A DNA stretch of 6,325 nt from a bacterium. Its GTDB lineage: Bacteria; Thermosulfidibacterota; Thermosulfidibacteria; Thermosulfidibacterales; Thermosulfidibacteraceae. Positions within the stretch are counted from its first letter, which is position 1, and every line of letters starts with the position of its first letter. The stretch covers positions 1 through 6,325 of the forward strand of contig JALVZS010000208.1 of NCBI GenBank assembly GCA_027022065.1, given 5' to 3'. The notes under the pieces were generated by a model that was not told the DNA's origin, did not search any database, and saw only the letters and a program-made list of their open reading frames with translations. The position numbers were made by a program, and so were the translations under genes. Of the stretch, positions 1 through 5,339 are shown one piece after another.

Positions 1-1
1 G

Positions 2-841
2 AGACAGCTGGTGGTAAAACTAAAACCCGAGAAGTTCAGCCACATAATTGCAGAGGTTTCCCTTTTCAGACCGGGACCCGTTGAGGGCAATATGGTATCG
101 CCTTATGTGCTCAGAAAGAACGGAAGGCAAAAAGTTTCTTATACTCATCCTTCTTTGAAGCCCATCCTGGAAGAGACTTATGGGGTAATTCTCTTCCAGG
201 AACAGGTGCTTAGGATAGCTCACGTGGTTGCTGGCATGGATTACTCCGAAGCTGATGCCTTCAGAAGAGCCATGACCAGGGACAGAAGCCCAGAAGAAAT
301 GGCAAAGCTAAGAGAAAAGTTCATAACAGGTGCTCTTGAAAGAGGATACACCAAGGAAACAGCCGAGGAGATCTTCAGTATGGTAGCATCCTTTGCTGCC
401 TATGGCTTTTGCAAAGCCCATGCAGCTTCCTTTGCTCACATTACCTACCAGAGCGCCTATCTTAAGTCGCACTACACAAGGGAGTTCTATATAGGGCTTT
501 TAAATGCAGGCTGTGTAGGTTCATACCCAAGCTTTGTCATACTCAACGAGGCAAGGAGAAAAGGAATTCTCATTTATCCCCCTCACGTTAATTACAGCTT
601 TACTGAATATGTGGCTGAGAGAGAGGGTATCAGGGTTCCTCTCACCGAGGTGAGGTTTGTGGGAAAAAGAAATGCTGAGCTAATCGTTGCTGAAAGGGAA
701 AGAAACGGCAGCTACACAAGCATTGAGGATTTCAAAAACAGAACCGGAGTAAACAAAAGAACCCTTGAGAGTCTTCTCATGGCAGGAGCTTTGGAAGGAC
801 TGGAGGTGAAAGAGCATGAACCCGTTTTCTCAACTGCTTAG
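2..841 (+). CDS. DnaE2/ImuC-like DNA polymerase III alpha subunit, C-terminal part (5' partial)
   Basis: This is the fingers and helix-hairpin-helix part of a C-family (DnaE) DNA polymerase, which extends DNA primers. The frame is open to the window edge, so GTG at 11 is an internal Val codon and the PHP and palm domains with the catalytic aspartates lie upstream. Numbering from that codon, FRPGPVEG, then TYGVILFQEQV, EADAFRRAM and YGFCKAHAASFA are C-family fingers motifs. A (HhH)2-like segment follows (RFVGKRNAELI through LMAGALEGL). RPGPVEG, LFQEQ, HAASFA and LLNAG..GSYPSF..LNEARRKGI..YPPHVN.S resemble DnaE2/ImuC more than replicative DnaE, which usually has HSAAYA. The protein stops right after the HhH segment, where relatives continue into a linker and OB-fold. 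That OB-fold is encoded by the next, overlapping gene. DnaE superfamily membership is certain; the DnaE2-type assignment is moderately sure. No tau-binding domain is seen. Confidence 0.93.
   Translation, partial: RQLVVKLKPEKFSHIIAEVSLFRPGPVEGNMVSPYVLRKNGRQKVSYTHPSLKPILEETYGVILFQEQVLRIAHVVAGMDYSEADAFRRAMTRDRSPEEMAKLREKFITGALERGYTKETAEEIFSMVASFAAYGFCKAHAASFAHITYQSAYLKSHYTREFYIGLLNAGCVGSYPSFVILNEARRKGILIYPPHVNYSFTEYVAEREGIRVPLTEVRFVGKRNAELIVAERERNGSYTSIEDFKNRTGVNKRTLESLLMAGALEGLEVKEHEPVFSTA
802..809 (+). promoter_or_regulatory. Ribosome binding site GGAGGTGA of the OB-fold gene
   Basis: GGAGGTGA ends 6 nt before the ATG at 816 and lies inside the 3' end of the polymerase gene. It is near-consensus and decides that the OB-fold protein has its own start. 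This argues for a real gene split with translational coupling rather than a sequencing frameshift. Confidence 0.8.
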
Positions 842-1286
842 AGACTTGAATCTAAAGGTGTATACAAGAACTCATCCTCTTGAGATCATGCGTCCGCACC
901 TTGACGCTTTAGGATTTGTGAAAGCTTCTGATCTTGAAGGAATTCCCCACGGCACAGAAGTGCTTGTAGCTGGGTTAGTGGTGTTAGTGCACAATCCACC
1001 CATCAGATCAGGAAAAAGAGTTATGTTTGTAACCCTGGAAGATGAAACAGGGCTTATTGATCTGGTGATACCTCCAAAAAGTCTTGGAGAGTGCGCAAAG
1101 GAAGTTGTATTTCACTCCATAGCGTTTCTTAGCGGAAAGGTTGAGAAGATAATGGAAGCTGTAAGGGTAAACGTAACGTCAAAAGCCCCCTGCAGGCTTT
1201 CATTGAGAGTAGATCCCAGGGAGGTGCAGTATGAATATGAACTCTGCAAGAGCCTTTTTGATAATGGACACAGAGACCGTCACTGA
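816..1286 (+). CDS. Stand-alone OB-fold subunit matching the C-terminal domain of DnaE2-type polymerases
   Basis: This 156-aa protein corresponds to the nucleic-acid-binding OB-fold (tRNA_anti type) normally fused at the C-terminus of DnaE2/DnaE. Visible in family order are THPLEIMR (about residues 19-26), the turn into the first strands (EVLVAGLVV, 48-56), FVTLEDETGLIDLVI (71-85) and a closing strand (IAFLSGKVEKI). Helix-rich residues 1-45 match the segment just before the OB-fold in fused polymerases. No tau-binding domain follows, as in DnaE2. The gene overlaps the polymerase by 26 bp in another frame and has a strong ribosome binding site. It probably rebuilds the polymerase as a separate subunit that binds single-stranded template. 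A +1 frameshift product joining both frames is possible but not needed. Its last 56 bp overlap the exonuclease gene. Confidence 0.88.
   Translation: MNPFSQLLRDLNLKVYTRTHPLEIMRPHLDALGFVKASDLEGIPHGTEVLVAGLVVLVHNPPIRSGKRVMFVTLEDETGLIDLVIPPKSLGECAKEVVFHSIAFLSGKVEKIMEAVRVNVTSKAPCRLSLRVDPREVQYEYELCKSLFDNGHRDRH
1220..1226 (+). promoter_or_regulatory. Ribosome binding site GGAGGTG of the exonuclease gene
   Basis: GGAGG at 1220-1224, extended by TG, sits 6 nt before the ATG at 1231 and inside the OB-fold gene. It picks 1231 as the start. The in-frame ATG at 1264 would place the catalytic Asp at residue 2 and has no such site. ATG at 1237 is a less well spaced alternative. Confidence 0.75.
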
Positions 1287-1956
1287 CCTGGATGTACTCA
1301 ATAAGCTTGGAAGTGAAGAAGACCGGCAGAAGTACAATGAAGGGGAATTCATGCCCAAGGGATACCATAGGATAGTAGCAATCTCTTTCATTGCCTATCT
1401 GCAAGAAAGCGAAGGAGAAGAAAAAATGGCTTACGAAAGTCTTGTTTCAAAAGATTCTTTCAAAGTGATAGATAGGTTCCTGAAGGTGATCCGAGCTTTT
1501 GTAGAGAAAATCAACATTTACCCTGTTATTGTCACCTTCAATGGGAGTAGATTTGATCTGCCGATTCTGAGAATAAACATCCTTGAACATTACGAAAGCT
1601 TATCTGACAAAGCCAGGGCAGGTGCAAAGTACTTTATGGATACCGAGGACAAGTGGGAAAAAGAAAAAGCAAACTACCAGCGCAAGTACTCAGACTATCA
1701 CATAGATCTCTATGAAATATTTCCTTCAAGACTGGAGATTCTCTGTCACAGATGCGGCATAAGGGCCAAAAGCACAATGAAAGGAAAGGAAGTTGAAAGA
1801 TACTACAAGGAAAACAAACTAAGAGAAATAGCCATTTACTGTGCCGAAGATGTTCTTGCTCAAGCAGAGCTGCTGAACAGATTACTGGTGATACAAGGAA
1901 AGGAGCCGATAAAAATCCCTCAGTCCGTTGATGAGTGCAAAGTTGAAATCTTGTGA
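1231..1956 (+). CDS. Predicted 3'-5' exonuclease of the PolB-exonuclease-like family (COG3298 / DNA_pol_B_exo2 type)
   Basis: This 241-aa DEDD-fold exonuclease is expected to remove 3'-terminal nucleotides with two metal ions. Exo I is MDTET (Asp13, Glu15), Exo II is FNGSRFDLP (Asn104, Phe108, Asp109) and Exo III is YCAEDVL (Tyr203, Asp207), a DEDDy-type set. The family trait HIDLYE lies at 157-162, and the GKEVERYY stretch precedes Exo III. The length suits a free-standing nuclease and there is no polymerase domain. The gene overlaps the OB-fold gene by 56 bp, so it is very likely co-translated with the polymerase parts. C-family polymerases of the DnaE2 type have no 3'-5' exonuclease of their own, so an in-trans proofreading role is a reasonable inference. 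DNA repair trimming is an alternative. Confidence 0.9.
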   Translation: MNMNSARAFLIMDTETVTDLDVLNKLGSEEDRQKYNEGEFMPKGYHRIVAISFIAYLQESEGEEKMAYESLVSKDSFKVIDRFLKVIRAFVEKINIYPVIVTFNGSRFDLPILRINILEHYESLSDKARAGAKYFMDTEDKWEKEKANYQRKYSDYHIDLYEIFPSRLEILCHRCGIRAKSTMKGKEVERYYKENKLREIAIYCAEDVLAQAELLNRLLVIQGKEPIKIPQSVDECKVEIL

Positions 1957-1960
1957 GTTA

Positions 1961-1982
1961 GCAATGTAGGGTACACTACTGC
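1961..1982. terminator. Weak hairpin between convergent genes
   Basis: GTAG (1966-1969) pairs with CTAC (1976-1979) around a 6-nt loop. GCA/TGC extends the stem past a 2-nt bulge, and ATATTT follows on the + strand. It lies in the 50-nt gap between the exonuclease stop and the convergent nuclease stop, where a terminator is expected. It is short and bulged, so the call is weak. Confidence 0.25.
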
Positions 1983-2006
1983 ATATTTGAGATCACCAAT
2001 TCAGCT

Positions 2007-2537
2007 CTAATGACACAAACATTCCATTAGATCGTGACTCATACTCCATAGCCCTCTATTGTTTTCCTCTGCCTCTTTTTGAGCCATCAGATAAGACTTT
2101 TTGTGGTTTTTCCAGTAAACGCAAGCGTATCCTTCTTTTATCATTTTCAGTCCATAGTCGCTTCCGTCAGACAGGTATACTATTCCCAAAACTCTACCGT
2201 AGTAACCTCTCCCTTTAGGTTCCAGGGTTATCCATGAATGAGCAAGCAATTCTTTAGCCTTTTTGCTTGCTATACGGCCAAGCTCTTTTATCGTCATAAT
2301 GTTGGCATTGCAACGTACGGCATCTTTTCTCAGCTTGCCTGAGTCAAACTTTTCTGGAGTGTCAATGCCCCAGATGCGTACCTTAAACCTTCTGCCATCT
2401 TCAGTAGAAACCCATATCGTGTCACCGTCAGACACTTTTACGACGTAAGCCCTTATGTTCTTGGCATAAGATGCGGAAAATATTGAAAGAAAAAGCAGGA
2501 CAAGAGAAATAAATTTTTGCATAAATCTTTCAATCAT
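2007..2537 (-). CDS. Exported thermonuclease-like protein (staphylococcal nuclease family)
   Basis: This 176-aa SNase-fold nuclease probably cleaves DNA or RNA outside the cytoplasm, using calcium in the known family. Residues 6-25 are a signal peptide: a basic start, a hydrophobic run and SYA before a likely cut after Ala25. The SNase core follows: DGDT (37-40), RIWGIDTPE (54-62), YYGRVLGIVYLSDG (112-125), GYACVYW (136-142) and RGLW (161-164). Arg54, Glu62 and Arg115 match the spacing of staphylococcal nuclease Arg35, Glu43 and Arg87; Asp39 and Asp59 match the metal ligands Asp21 and Asp40. The catalytic set is therefore complete. AGGAGGAG at 2541-2548 supports the ATG at 2537. It lies 64 nt downstream of the winged-helix gene, beyond a hairpin. 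Such nucleases are common on mobile elements; the role here may be scavenging or defence. Confidence 0.9.
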   Translation of the reverse strand: MIERFMQKFISLVLLFLSIFSASYAKNIRAYVVKVSDGDTIWVSTEDGRRFKVRIWGIDTPEKFDSGKLRKDAVRCNANIMTIKELGRIASKKAKELLAHSWITLEPKGRGYYGRVLGIVYLSDGSDYGLKMIKEGYACVYWKNHKKSYLMAQKEAEENNRGLWSMSHDLMECLCH

Positions 2538-2564
2538 TTTCTCCTCCTATCATCAAAGTATGAA

Positions 2565-2587
2565 GCCAGCGGTGTCACACCGCTGGC
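2565..2587 (-). terminator. Perfect 10-bp hairpin between the winged-helix and nuclease genes
   Basis: GCCAGCGGTG (2565-2574) and CACCGCTGGC (2578-2587) form a perfect G+C-rich stem with a 3-nt TCA loop. On the - strand it starts 14 nt after the winged-helix stop and ends 27 nt before the nuclease start. The bases after it (TTCATACTTT) are only mildly T-rich. It may be a terminator or attenuator limiting read-through into the nuclease gene, or an mRNA processing or stability element. Confidence 0.5.
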
Positions 2588-2601
2588 CTGCACATCATGC
2601 T

Positions 2602-3123
2602 TTAGTTTAACGGTCCGAGTAACTTAGGGTTGACAGTTTCGATGACTTTTTCCCAGCTTAGTTCTTTTGCTCTTTTTTCTCCTTTGGGAGTAAGCCTCCA
2701 CCTGCCCTTGCACACGTTTTCAATCCATCCGTTTCTTTTCAGGTAGTCTAAAGAATTGCTTAACTTGATAGATACTGTCCTTACTTCTTCTCTCTCATAT
2801 AAAGGAAACATGTTCTTAATTTCTTTGGCTAACTCTGTCCTTTCAGTCTCTCCACCTTTTTCCAGCAACAAGAGGAGTATAACTTCACCTAAGCTTTGCT
2901 CACATGTCTTTTGCAAAAAGTATCTTCTTAACAACTCAGCAAAATCTTCCTTAACCTTATTGCCTGTAATGATTCTATGGATCATAATACCTGCTATCCA
3001 TGCTCTACGTACATCTTTAGGTAAAAAAACAGATTCATACTTTTTAATAGTCTCGAAATATACTTCTAACCATGCTCCCAATTCCTTAATTGCATCTTCC
3101 CTTGTTAAAGCTTCTTTCACCAT
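2602..3123 (-). CDS. Winged-helix protein, C-terminal domain like Mrr_N; function unknown
   Basis: This 173-aa protein is probably a DNA-binding regulator. Residues 1-90 are helical with no motif I recognise. Residues about 92-155 look like a winged helix: ELAKEIKNMF, a long helix VSIKLSNSLDYLKRNGWIEN, then the wing CKGRWRLTPKGEKRAKEL, a pattern typical of the N-terminal domain of Mrr-type proteins. There is no Mrr nuclease domain. The frame stays open upstream to an ATG at 3234, but the start at 3123 is preferred. GGAGG at 3129-3133 lies 5 nt before it, whereas 3234 has no ribosome site, and a TTGACA promoter lies inside the possible extension. The nuclease gene follows after a hairpin. Autoregulation through the upstream dyad is conceivable. 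Confidence 0.75.
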   Translation of the reverse strand: MVKEALTREDAIKELGAWLEVYFETIKKYESVFLPKDVRRAWIAGIMIHRIITGNKVKEDFAELLRRYFLQKTCEQSLGEVILLLLLEKGGETERTELAKEIKNMFPLYEREEVRTVSIKLSNSLDYLKRNGWIENVCKGRWRLTPKGEKRAKELSWEKVIETVNPKLLGPLN

Positions 3124-3152
3124 TCCTGCCTCCTTAAAAGTTCTTGCGTAAA

Positions 3153-3180
3153 AATTTATTCCCCAGCCTAATAGTGTCAA
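3153..3180 (-). promoter_or_regulatory. Sigma-70-type promoter of the winged-helix gene
   Basis: On the - strand, a perfect TTGACA (-35, 3175-3180) is followed after 16 nt by TAAATT (-10, 3153-3158; 4 of 6 consensus). The predicted start near 3146 gives a leader of about 23 nt containing the GGAGG site and the ATG at 3123. This fit also supports the shorter start of the gene. Confidence 0.55.
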
Positions 3181-3283
3181 GTATTTTTTTATTAGACCAG
3201 TATAAAATCTTAAAACTCCACTTGTTAAGCCCATTTGCTTGGAGTCTACTACGTAATAGCTAATTTAAAATGTTTCATAAAAA

Positions 3284-3313
3284 TTGCAATTACATTAGAA
3301 ATATGTGTATAAT
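3284..3313 (+). promoter_or_regulatory. Consensus-like + strand promoter with no + strand gene downstream
   Basis: TTGCAA (-35, 3284-3289), an 18-nt spacer and a perfect TATAAT (-10, 3308-3313) point rightward. No usable + strand ORF follows before the antisense lipoprotein gene. It could drive a small or antisense RNA starting near 3320. AT-rich DNA yields such matches by chance, so confidence is modest. Confidence 0.4.
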
Positions 3314-3317
3314 GTAA
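3290..3317. promoter_or_regulatory. 8-bp dyad, candidate operator
   Basis: TTACATTA (3290-3297) and TAATGTAA (3310-3317) form a perfect inverted repeat with half-site centres 20 bp apart, about two helical turns. It covers the spacer and -10 of the + strand promoter at 3284-3313. The geometry suits a dimeric repressor. The local AT-richness raises the chance of coincidence. Confidence 0.35.
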
Positions 3318-3393
3318 GATGACATACATAAACGTTAAATTAAAAATACATTTCGTCAAAATAATAACATTTAATGAAAAACGAATGATAATT

Positions 3394-3427
3394 TTTGATT
3401 GAATTTGATTGAATGATGTTGATTGAA
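3394..3427. repeat. Short direct repeats TTTGATTGAA (two tandem copies plus one)
   Basis: TTTGATTGAA occurs twice head-to-tail at 3394-3403 and 3404-3413. A third copy, matching 9 of 10 bases, lies at 3418-3427. The tandem period of 10 bp puts the copies on the same DNA face. GAATGAT also recurs at 3383 and 3411. This could be a small protein-binding array or a slippage product. Confidence 0.6.
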
Positions 3428-3430
3428 ATT

Positions 3431-3458
3431 AAAAGCAGGTCTCTTTATTAACCTTTTT
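3431..3458. terminator. Weak bidirectional terminator-like hairpin
   Basis: AGGT (3437-3440) pairs with ACCT (3451-3454) over a 10-nt loop, with AAAA (3431-3434) opposite TTTT (3455-3458) past a 2-nt bulge. It lies 12 nt or more beyond the lipoprotein stop on the - strand, and near the end of any RNA from the + strand promoter. The stem is short, so it may not act. Confidence 0.3.
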
Positions 3459-3469
3459 GTAAAGACAAG

Positions 3470-4579
3470 CTATCGTTTCAGAGCCGATCTCGTCCCTACC
3501 ACCGGTCTTGGTTTCTTGGTAGGTATCATTTCATAGATGACCTTTTTGAAAGGCTTCTTGTAGGTGATACTGCATGTACCATGTTGCCTAAGTGCATATT
3601 TCAGCACTATTTTGTTTCTCTCTTCCAAGGGTTTGCCTCTTATCTTTCGCAAAAAGTTCCTTCTGAAGTCGCGGTAAATAACCGTCATAGGCTTATTCCC
3701 GCAAGGAGCTTCCATAGGTTTATCAACGCAGAGAAAGGCTTTTACTCTGGGTATATAGTGGTTTTCAATCACTATAGGCTCAGTGCAATAGACGGTAGCT
3801 TCATATTTAAAGTCAAAGTTATAGACATCCCCGAGATCTTTTCCTATGTATTTGAAGGTAACCTCGCGGTCTATTACAAAGTGTCTGTCAATCCTCTGAG
3901 TAGTTGCAAAGTACACCTTCCAGAAGAAATCGGGGTACCTCGCTTCAATATAGGTGGATTCATAAAGGTCTATATCTGAAGCAAGGAAGAAAGGCATCAA
4001 TGGCTCTGCTACATCTTCTTTTGCAAAGCACGGATACTTCTTAGGAACGGAAAGAATATACTGCCGCAGTATCTGTGCATGTTCTGGTTTAAGCTTGTGA
4101 AGAGTGTATAAGTACGAATCAGGCCACATGCCTCCTGCTTCAAGATGTCTGGTAGAAAGAACGTGTGGCGGTAGGTATATCCACTTAAGGCTCACTATGG
4201 GGATATTATTGTGATCTCTTATTGTTACCTTTCTGGGTTTTATAATGAAAAAGACCTCCTGCTCGCACAGGTTGCCTTTAGGTGCAACGAAAAAAACCCG
4301 AGGAGAAGTGCCGTAGCTATCGGGATTAATTTGAGTAAAAGGAACTCCCATATCCATTTCATCTATTATTACGTCGCCTTTAGGCTGGTATTCCCACACC
4401 TTGGGAAAGTACGCGTGTCCTAAGAAGTGCCAGTAGCCGCTGCGAGCAAGAGGCCATCCAAGAGCCATATCGAATTTGTAACGCAAGTAGCTACGCTTAG
4501 ATCCCATATAGTTACCTGCACAGCCTGTAAGAAGGACAGCCAAGCACAAAAAACCTATTACATAACGGCCCAAAGCCAT
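3470..4579 (-). CDS. Lipoprotein of unknown function
   Basis: This 369-aa protein has a lipoprotein signal: a short N-region with Arg5, a hydrophobic run and lipobox LTGC, with Cys20 as the lipidated residue. Ala at +2 predicts outer-membrane sorting if the host is diderm. The mature part has no further membrane span, is rich in Tyr, Phe and Lys/Arg, and looks beta-rich. Six cysteines follow (105, 184, 265, 284, 293, 336), an even number compatible with disulfides. The tail after about 340 is strongly basic. I recognise no family. It is last in the - strand operon, overlapping the upstream paralogue by 22 bp, and GAGG lies 8 nt before the ATG. Co-translation suggests it works with the two paralogues or is regulated with them. 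Confidence 0.85.
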   Translation of the reverse strand: MALGRYVIGFLCLAVLLTGCAGNYMGSKRSYLRYKFDMALGWPLARSGYWHFLGHAYFPKVWEYQPKGDVIIDEMDMGVPFTQINPDSYGTSPRVFFVAPKGNLCEQEVFFIIKPRKVTIRDHNNIPIVSLKWIYLPPHVLSTRHLEAGGMWPDSYLYTLHKLKPEHAQILRQYILSVPKKYPCFAKEDVAEPLMPFFLASDIDLYESTYIEARYPDFFWKVYFATTQRIDRHFVIDREVTFKYIGKDLGDVYNFDFKYEATVYCTEPIVIENHYIPRVKAFLCVDKPMEAPCGNKPMTVIYRDFRRNFLRKIRGKPLEERNKIVLKYALRQHGTCSITYKKPFKKVIYEMIPTKKPRPVVGTRSALKR

Positions 4580-5310
4580 GACATAAGCCTCGGCACTTCC
4601 CTTTTTACTAACGGACAGTAAACCTTTTCTTTACACACCGCCTTATTGCCGAAGCTAACGTTACCCTCAGGAAAAACATACATGTGTCCTATGCTGAAGG
4701 GCTTGTAGATAGGTTTTTCGAAAAACAAAAAGCATTCAGCCAGGCTTTTCAGTTTGCCATAGGTTTGATCTACAATCTCAATACCATCCCAGGGCACCTG
4801 TATGCTGCATCTGTAATCTTTCCTATTAACCACTACCAACCCTGAGTTTTCCGGAGCCATGTAAGGGGTAAAGGTAAACCTCAAGTCTTCAGCATATACC
4901 TCTTTGAGGCTTTCAAAAGCAGCCTTCAAAAGGTTAGCGTTTTGCGGAGTTAAGAACACTAAAGTACAGGTAAGATCTTTAAGATCCTTGAAGTACATTT
5001 TAAAGCTGCCATCTTCCTTGGATATAAGTCTAAACCTTTGCTGGCGGTTGCCGTAGTAGGGCGTAGCAGGTTTTACCCTCTTGGCCACAAGAAGTATCTC
5101 GCCCAATAGCTCAAGAGGTATCCTTACTTCGCCTACAAAGGGGTCAGCTTCAACATCACTGCCGTCAGGCATAGTCAGCATGTAACGCTCGGTATGTTTG
5201 CCGATACACTTAAAAACCAGTTCACCGTTAACAACGCTGAAGGTTAAATCAATGTTGTTTCTGGTAACATGCCGGTAGAAGATGATCTCTTCTTTCGTTT
5301 TAACAGCCAT
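4558..5310 (-). CDS. Uncharacterised protein, paralogue B of a tandem pair
   Basis: This 250-aa protein has no signal peptide or membrane segment, so it is probably cytoplasmic. I do not recognise the family. It is a diverged full-length copy of its upstream neighbour. Shared blocks are GKH (37-39), EADPF.GEV..P (54-65), LGE..L (69-74), LRFT.T (143-148), LKSLAE (187-192) and YVFPEGNVSFG (211-221). Strand-like stretches alternate with short Leu-rich helices, suggesting a beta-rich modular fold. Cys are at 35, 115, 168, 193, 226 and 232. The leader has a strong GGAGGTGG site at 5314-5321, with 29 nt to the upstream stop. The C-terminus overlaps the lipoprotein start by 22 bp. A structural, nucleic-acid-binding or clamp-like role cannot be told apart from sequence alone. 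Confidence 0.85.
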   Translation of the reverse strand: MAVKTKEEIIFYRHVTRNNIDLTFSVVNGELVFKCIGKHTERYMLTMPDGSDVEADPFVGEVRIPLELLGEILLVAKRVKPATPYYGNRQQRFRLISKEDGSFKMYFKDLKDLTCTLVFLTPQNANLLKAAFESLKEVYAEDLRFTFTPYMAPENSGLVVVNRKDYRCSIQVPWDGIEIVDQTYGKLKSLAECFLFFEKPIYKPFSIGHMYVFPEGNVSFGNKAVCKEKVYCPLVKREVPRLMSWLWAVM

Positions 5311-5312
5311 AG

Positions 5313-5325
5313 TCCACCTCCTCTT
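5313..5325 (-). promoter_or_regulatory. Ribosome binding leader of paralogue B, identical to that of paralogue A
   Basis: AAGAGGAGGTGGA, 2 nt before the ATG, contains a near-perfect Shine-Dalgarno site. The same 13 nt precede paralogue A, as expected if the duplication included the leader, though selection for strong initiation could also keep them alike. Confidence 0.65.
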
Positions 5326-5339
5326 GTTTTGTTTAGAAT

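Larger units (their letters stand above)
3181..3469. other. AT-rich intergenic spacer
   Basis: No coding sequence is supported here on either strand. By manual count, 3241-3420 is about 20-25% G+C, far below the flanking genes. It holds the dyad, the + strand promoter, the TTTGATTGAA repeats and a weak bidirectional hairpin. It separates the lipoprotein operon from the winged-helix/nuclease pair. A regulatory region, a small RNA locus or an origin-like unwinding region are all possible. Confidence 0.6.

Noticed and set aside
11-13. GTG as the true start of the polymerase gene
   Set aside because: The frame is open upstream to the window edge and the following residues lie in the middle of the C-family polymerase fold, so a start here would remove the catalytic palm.
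816-841. Programmed +1 frameshift joining polymerase and OB-fold
   Set aside because: A CCC-G stretch lies in the overlap, but the OB gene has a near-perfect ribosome site and a well-spaced ATG, and no stimulatory structure is seen. A separate start is simpler, though a frameshift is not excluded.
828-850. FSQLLRDL in the OB protein as a beta-clamp binding motif
   Set aside because: It has Gln and Leu but lacks the spacing and the hydrophobic pair of the QL[SD]LF-type consensus.
3124-3234. 37-residue N-terminal extension of the winged-helix protein starting at 3234
   Set aside because: There is no ribosome site at 3234. A TTGACA promoter lies within the stretch, and a GGAGG site with correct spacing precedes 3123.
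3394-3430. CRISPR repeat remnant (ATTGAAA ends recall thermophile CRISPR repeats)
   Set aside because: Copies are only 9-10 bp and are adjacent or 4 bp apart, with no room for spacers, and no cas gene is present.
3581-3979. 132-codon + strand ORF opposite the lipoprotein gene
   Set aside because: It is antisense to a well-supported lipoprotein frame, has no recognisable protein features and no ribosome site was seen.
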